This document shows, one piece after another, positions 15,306 through 18,780 of a DNA stretch of 18,780 bases (position 1 is the first letter of the stretch; each line of letters opens with the position of its first letter). Position numbers and translations under genes: made by a program. Source of the DNA: Candidatus Omnitrophota bacterium (GTDB lineage Bacteria; Omnitrophota; Gorgyraeia; Duberdicusellales; 4484-171). Below the pieces are notes generated by a model. The model saw only the letters and a program-made list of their open reading frames with translations, was not told the DNA's origin and made no database searches. The stretch is taken from the NCBI GenBank assembly GCA_028717025.1, contig JAQUOR010000011.1, positions 1 to 18,780 of the forward strand, given 5' to 3'.

Positions 15306-16171
15306 CGTATGTATTTTCCTATGATAACGCGTAGTTTCTTCTTTGTCTCTTTTGTTATCGCCTCAGGTTGCGTTACTATCGAGTACTTAAGCGCTTCCGG
15401 GCATGCGCATTTTCTTTCTTCCGGAATAAGCGTGAGGGCGGTTTTAATGATTTCTTTGGAATTACTTACATTTTTCGCCAGATTCCCAATAATCATTTCA
15501 ATCGAAACGCTTTCTGCAGTTTCATGCCAACAGTCATAATCGGTGATTGCCGCAAGCGTTGCGTAACAAATTTCTGCTTCTCGGGCCAGGCGCGCTTCGG
15601 TCATATTGGTCATACCGATGATATCCATACCCCATGAGCGATAAAGATTGGATTCGGCTAATGTCGAGAATTGCGGACCTTCCATGTTTATGTAAGTCTT
15701 GCCGTAATGCACCGTAACGTTTGACTTCAGGGCTGCTTCGTGCAGTTTTTTAGCAAGATGTTCGCATACCGGATGGGCAAAGCCTATGTGTACCACTATA
15801 CCTTTATCAAAAAAAGTTTGCGCTCTACCCTGGTTGGTTCTGTCGACGAATTGCGTAGGGATAACAAAGTCCATCGGTTTCAATTCGTCTTTCAGCGAGC
15901 CGCAGGCGGTAACCGATATGATCCATTCCACGCCTAATTTTTTCATGCCGTAAATATTGGCCCGGTAATTAATCTGGCTGGGCGCACGGGTATGATTCCT
16001 GTCATGACGCGGCAGGAATACCACTTCTTTGCCGTTAAGCTGTGCAATGATGAATTTATCTGAAGGGTCGCCGAAAGGCGTGGTGATGGCTACTTCTTTT
16101 TTATTTTTTAATCCTTCGAGTCGATAGAGACCGCTTCCGCCTATTACGCCGATACGCGCCATAGTATTCAT
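15302..16171 (-). CDS. mtnP: S-methyl-5'-thioadenosine phosphorylase
   Basis: Cleaves methylthioadenosine with phosphate to adenine and 5-methylthioribose-1-phosphate, recycling the by-product of polyamine and related syntheses. It is 289 residues of the PNP/MTAP fold: IGVIGGSGLY (7-16) binds phosphate, PRHDRNHTRAPSQINYRAN (54-72), and NMEGPQFSTLAESNLYRSWG contains the purine-site signature, followed by GMTNMTEARLAREAEICYA. TDYDCWH near the C-terminal third is typical of MTAP rather than PNP. GGAG at 16177-16180, five bases from the ATG, supports this start over the Met at codon 4. An AGCTSRTA repeat lies immediately upstream of the ribosome-binding site. It ends with ATGA into the kinase gene. 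A related 6-oxopurine substrate range is possible. Confidence 0.93.
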   Translation of the reverse strand: MNTMARIGVIGGSGLYRLEGLKNKKEVAITTPFGDPSDKFIIAQLNGKEVVFLPRHDRNHTRAPSQINYRANIYGMKKLGVEWIISVTACGSLKDELKPMDFVIPTQFVDRTNQGRAQTFFDKGIVVHIGFAHPVCEHLAKKLHEAALKSNVTVHYGKTYINMEGPQFSTLAESNLYRSWGMDIIGMTNMTEARLAREAEICYATLAAITDYDCWHETAESVSIEMIIGNLAKNVSNSKEIIKTALTLIPEERKCACPEALKYSIVTQPEAITKETKKKLRVIIGKYIR

Positions 16172-16185
16172 AGCATCTCCTTTTT

Positions 16186-16219
16186 AGCTCGTAAGCTCAT
16201 AAGCTGATAAGCTCATGAG
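16186..16219. repeat. AGCTSRTA octamer array in the mtnP leader
   Basis: Four 8-base units on the plus strand: AGCTCGTA (16186), AGCTCATA (16194), AGCTGATA (16202) and AGCTCATG (16210), plus AG. The AGCT core is self-complementary, so several alternative hairpins are possible. The array ends about 5 bases upstream of the mtnP Shine-Dalgarno sequence and 15 bases from the start codon, so its folding could affect ribosome access; that effect is inferred. Confidence 0.9.
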
Positions 16220-16279
16220 TAGTTTTAAAAATTATGAATCCAAGAGTTTATTAGTATCTGCGCCTTAAAAATTTAAGCC

Positions 16280-17110
16280 TTATCGTGACAATTCCTTTGC
16301 TCTTTTATATGCTGCTTTTGCTGCTTTTGGTAAAAATTTTACATTTTTTTTCAATTCTTTTAATCCTGCTTCTGTGGTGCCGCCCTTTGAGGTGACCTGA
16401 CTACATAGAGTTTCTGGTGATTCGTGCGATTGTTCAAGCAATGCAAGGTCGCCTTCTGCCATTAATTTTGCCAATAATTTTGCCTGTTGTTTAGAAAACC
16501 CTAATTGTTCTCCCGAAGCAGCGCATTGTGGAATAAATTTATTCTGAGTAAAATCATGCCAATCTTTTTTATTTACGTTGCTTAACAGATCAAAATGGAA
16601 TCCCGGCCCGCTTCCCAAAAATGCCGTATCCGCATCCATCATGTTTTCTTTTAAAATTATAGTCGTACCAAGAAGATCGAAGATCTTACGTGCAAAATTT
16701 AAATCCTTGTTTGTGGCAAACTTACCCTTGCATAAGCCTGTTATTCCTCTTCCTATCCTTATCAGTAAATTTGGCATTACCCTGATGGTTCTTATTTTTC
16801 CCAGGATCTTCTCTACGGATGTAGTGGGTATACCCGCGGCAATTGAAATTATTAATTTTTTATCGATATCTTTTTTAATTTCGCGTAAAACGGTATCGAA
16901 ATCCTGAGGTTTTACGGCAAGAATCACGACGCCGGCACCGGTAATCAGCTCATTAATGTTTTGCGCTGCTTTTACATTCGAGGTATTTTCACTTTTTCTG
17001 TTATCTTTGTCAAAGATGAGGACCTGATATTTTTGACAAAGCTTCTTACCAATAACGCTGCCCATATTTCCATAGCCGATAATGCCGATTATTTCTCTGT
17101 TCTTCTTCAT
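16280..17110 (-). CDS. proC: Pyrroline-5-carboxylate reductase
   Basis: Last step of proline synthesis, using NAD(P)H. It is 276 residues with an N-terminal Rossmann fold IGIIGYGNMGSVIG (8-21), AVKPQDFD near residues 65-72, RVMPNLLIRIGRGITGL (about 109-125), LGSGPGFHFDLL (about 165-176) and the C-terminal helical dimer domain with VTSKGGTTEAGL. The central LSNVNKKDWHDFTQNKF segment is longer and more polar than the usual alanine-rich helix and is a lineage-specific variation. AAGG lies seven bases before the ATG. A promoter-like TTGACA site sits just upstream, and a 108-base gap with a repeat array separates it from mtnP. Confidence 0.92.
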   Translation of the reverse strand: MKKNREIIGIIGYGNMGSVIGKKLCQKYQVLIFDKDNRKSENTSNVKAAQNINELITGAGVVILAVKPQDFDTVLREIKKDIDKKLIISIAAGIPTTSVEKILGKIRTIRVMPNLLIRIGRGITGLCKGKFATNKDLNFARKIFDLLGTTIILKENMMDADTAFLGSGPGFHFDLLSNVNKKDWHDFTQNKFIPQCAASGEQLGFSKQQAKLLAKLMAEGDLALLEQSHESPETLCSQVTSKGGTTEAGLKELKKNVKFLPKAAKAAYKRAKELSR

Positions 17111-17121
17111 AAAAATGCCTT

Positions 17122-17150
17122 AACTTACCATAAAAAAATGAGGGTGTCAA
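17122..17150 (-). promoter_or_regulatory. Promoter-like site upstream of proC
   Basis: On the minus strand there is a perfect -35 TTGACA (17150-17145), a 17-base spacer and TAAGTT (17127-17122) preceded by TGG, which resembles an extended -10. The -10 hexamer matches consensus at only 3 of 6 positions. If it is used, transcription would begin about 5 bases before the proC ATG, giving an almost leaderless message that lacks the AAGG. It shares the form TTGACA-N17-TAARTT with the valS promoter. Confidence 0.45.
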
Positions 17151-17193
17151 TCAGTTTAGTGGACAGATTGTGTAAGTAAATATTCAATATTTT

Positions 17194-17276
17194 GGCAATG
17201 GCAACGGTAACGAAGCCCGTATCGGCTAATGGTAACGGCTACGGTTTAAGAAATTAAAGACGTTAGCCCTTAGCCG
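17194..17276. repeat. GGYAAY repeat array and hairpin between pncB/pncA and proC
   Basis: On the plus strand GGCAAT, GGCAAC and GGTAAC run in tandem from 17194, followed after a short interruption by GGCTAAT, GGTAAC and GGCTAC to 17244. Bases 17223-17237 pair with 17261-17276 in a stem of 7+2+5 base pairs with one mismatch and one bulge. The right arm itself is a tandem TTAGCC pair. No U-tract follows in either direction, so I read it as a repeat-derived hairpin, not an intrinsic terminator. Confidence 0.75.
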
Positions 17277-17314
17277 GGGGATTATTGCAAGTACTGAACG
17301 AGGGAGTGTTTTTG

Positions 17315-18718
17315 TTAAACAGGGGCAGATTCTTTGAGCTGGGATAGGGTTTCTAAGAGTACATCCGTGGTAATAAACGTAACACCTTTTTTCTTCCAGA
17401 GAGAAAAAAGACTTTCTTTTTCTTCCTGAGATATCTCTCGTACGGCATCTTCTACCACACTGACAGTAAGTCCTGCCTTGATGAGTCCTTCGACGGCTTC
17501 TTTGACGCAATAATCGACGGTGACGCCGTATACATATACATGATCGGGGCATTGCGTTTCGAACAGGTTGAGCGCGTTAGGGTTAGAGAAAACATTGAAA
17601 ACATTTTTCGGTAAAATGATCTGAGGGTACATGCGCGCGATGTCTTTCAGCTCTCGTATGGAATAGGTTTTTTGCGCGTCTAAAAATTTTGTCTTATTCA
17701 AAAATGTGCCTTTGACTTTTTTATGCCCCTTGGTGTCGCTGACGCAGTGCCGCGGAAATTGTTTGAATTCAGGATCTTCCGGCACGTGGGTGTCGAGCGA
17801 TGAAACAATAAGAATGCCGTTGTCCCGTGCATGCCGTGTTAGTTTTTTAGCATTCGCAATGATTTTCTGTGATTCTTTTACATAGAGGGAACCCTTTGGG
17901 TGTATGAAATCATATTGAGTGTCGATATCGAAAAATATAACCCGGGGCAGAATATGTTTTTTGATTTGTAGTTTTAGATGCTCGGTTGTTTTAGTGAGTT
18001 TTTTACTTATGACGACCGGATAGGTAAACGTTACCGCGGTACCCTTAAGCGCCTCAGGTAACGTCTTAATCTTTTGTGCAAGCGACTTTCTCTTTTCCTC
18101 TATACTTTTCTCCCGGCAGATACGCTTGCCTCCTTCCATGATTTTTGTCAAAAGCTTTTTGCCCTTGCTTTTTTCATCTTCCAGAACAATCATGTCTCTT
18201 TCCATGATATTATTTTTTCCCGATATGCGCAGGAGTTGTTTTTTGCACGGTAGCGTAGTTTTGTCCCGGCTCAATTTCATGGTGGGAATAAATTCCCTAT
18301 CGCCCTCTTTGATTTCTACGAGTTTATATATTACGTCCGTAAACGGTACATCGGAAGAGCATCCCATGTGGGTGCCGACGCCGAACGCATCAATAGGCGC
18401 CTTAGTTTCAAGCAGCTTCTCGATCTTATATTCATCGAGGTTCCCCGTGGCAAAAATACTTGCATCGATTAATCCTTCTTCATCAAGCAGATTGCGGGCA
18501 TACTTTGCATTCTGCGCAATATCGCCGGAATCAAGCCGTATGCCTAAAAGGTCGTAACCTTCTTTTTTAAGGTTTTTTGCGACTTTCAGCGCCGATTCTA
18601 TTCCTTTTTTTGTATCGTAGGTATCTACCAGAAGAATTGCCCGGCCGGGAAATGTTTTCGCGAAAGCCATAAAACTTTCGATTTCGCGGTCAAAGCTCAT
18701 CACAAAGGAGTGCGCCAT
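17315..18718 (-). CDS. pncB/pncA: Nicotinate phosphoribosyltransferase C-terminal part fused to nicotinamidase
   Basis: This is a bifunctional NAD-salvage protein. Residues 1-250 (numbered from the ATG at 18718) match the catalytic core of NAPRTase: LVDTYDTKKGIESA, GIRLDSGDIAQNA (59-71), FATGNLDEY, FGVGTHMG (112-119) and the KLSRDKTTLP segment. Residues about 257-467 form an isochorismatase-fold nicotinamidase with FFDIDTQYDF (Asp266), SLDTH (Asp309 and His311, likely metal ligands), PRHC (His324), LPKNVF (Lys371) and VDYCVKEA (Cys404). This gives the Asp-Lys-Cys triad. The fusion would convert nicotinamide to nicotinate and then to NaMN. The NAPRTase homology continues in the same frame upstream of the ATG through a TGA at 18727-18725, so this is either the distal half of an interrupted gene or a re-initiated ORF. 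Confidence 0.88.
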   Translation of the reverse strand: MAHSFVMSFDREIESFMAFAKTFPGRAILLVDTYDTKKGIESALKVAKNLKKEGYDLLGIRLDSGDIAQNAKYARNLLDEEGLIDASIFATGNLDEYKIEKLLETKAPIDAFGVGTHMGCSSDVPFTDVIYKLVEIKEGDREFIPTMKLSRDKTTLPCKKQLLRISGKNNIMERDMIVLEDEKSKGKKLLTKIMEGGKRICREKSIEEKRKSLAQKIKTLPEALKGTAVTFTYPVVISKKLTKTTEHLKLQIKKHILPRVIFFDIDTQYDFIHPKGSLYVKESQKIIANAKKLTRHARDNGILIVSSLDTHVPEDPEFKQFPRHCVSDTKGHKKVKGTFLNKTKFLDAQKTYSIRELKDIARMYPQIILPKNVFNVFSNPNALNLFETQCPDHVYVYGVTVDYCVKEAVEGLIKAGLTVSVVEDAVREISQEEKESLFSLWKKKGVTFITTDVLLETLSQLKESAPV

Positions 18719-18724
18719 GGTCCC

Positions 18725-18780
18725 TCAAACAGGTATCTTGTAGAGAAAACCTGCATAGACGTTGGAAGTGCCTTTTGCGC
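18725..18780 (-). pseudogene. pncB: Upstream part of the same NAPRTase frame, ending at TGA (partial)
   Basis: In the same frame as the downstream ORF, bases 18780-18728 encode AKGTSNVYAGFLYKIPV, a standard NAPRTase active-site segment. In homologues this runs directly into a variable residue followed by GTMAHSF. Here the variable residue is replaced by TGA (18727-18725), then GGG ACC ATG. Homology on both sides of the stop shows that the two pieces come from one gene. The rest of the N-terminal part lies outside the window. Other genes here end in TGA (mtnP, ileS, the glycosyltransferase), so TGA is read as stop in this genome. Confidence 0.75.

Noticed and set aside
16309..16330. Tandem GCTGCTTTT in the proC 3' end
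   Set aside because: It encodes a KAAKAA helix repeat in the normal ProC C-terminus; a short duplication with no array structure.
17223..17276. Intrinsic terminator after pncB/pncA
   Set aside because: The hairpin is good, but no run of U follows on the transcribed strand; it is better explained as paired repeat arrays.
17226..17552. Minus-strand open frame overlapping the pncB/pncA 3' end
   Set aside because: An arginine- and cysteine-rich shadow of the nicotinamidase coding sequence in another frame.
18719..18780. Selenocysteine insertion at the TGA in pncB
   Set aside because: No clear SECIS-like hairpin was seen just downstream, and NAPRTase is not a known selenoprotein family.

Overview
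This 18.8 kb window is a bacterial chromosome segment in which every convincing gene lies on the minus strand, so transcription runs from high to low coordinates. The tight housekeeping clusters (ileS-traR/dksA-lspA-rluD-aroA and valS-nadC-uvrB), frequent ATGA stop/start overlaps, moderate GC and repeat-rich gene borders fit an uncultured, probably diderm lineage. Candidatus Omnitrophota is my best guess. That is an inference from gene order and style, with no rRNA here to confirm it.

Layout in transcription order. (1) 18780-17315: a nicotinate phosphoribosyltransferase fused to a C-terminal nicotinamidase domain (NAD salvage). Its reading frame carries an in-frame TGA at 18725-18727. (2) A promoter-like site at 17122-17150, then proC (proline synthesis), mtnP (methylthioadenosine phosphorylase) and an overlapping PfkB-family sugar/nucleoside kinase. 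(3) ileS, a TraR/DksA zinc-finger protein, lspA, an RluD-type pseudouridine synthase, aroA, an FAH-fold hydrolase and a DUF3108 lipoprotein, largely with short gaps or overlaps. (4) A short surface-glycan pair: a GT2 glycosyltransferase and a hexapeptide-repeat acyltransferase, followed by a YjbQ/UPF0047 protein. (5) A 462-bp gene-free stretch holding the sigma70-type promoter for valS, then valS, nadC and the start of uvrB (cut by the window edge), all overlapping.

The strongest non-gene signal is a set of short tandem arrays of 6-8 bp units (mostly 7). They sit at many of the non-overlapping gene borders and also inside the valS reading frame. Unit sequences differ from array to array (TGTAGGC, TGGAGYC, TTTACCG/CGGTACA, CACAGAT, AGCTSRTA, AGCTGAG, GGYAAY), but the design recurs: about four units per arm, often with a second inverted arm that makes a hairpin. 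Two arrays plus a GC-rich patch are translated in frame as three extra loops in ValS, which is longer than usual as a result. Other arrays reach or abut the stop codons of rluD and yjbQ and sit next to the mtnP ribosome-binding site.

Metabolically the window pairs NAD de novo synthesis (nadC) with salvage (pncB/pncA), two class I aminoacyl-tRNA synthetases, amino acid synthesis (proC, aroA), methylthioadenosine recycling and lipoprotein processing (lspA, with a lipoprotein gene in the same cluster). I saw no tRNA, rRNA, CRISPR array, transposase, phage gene or convincing intrinsic terminator.
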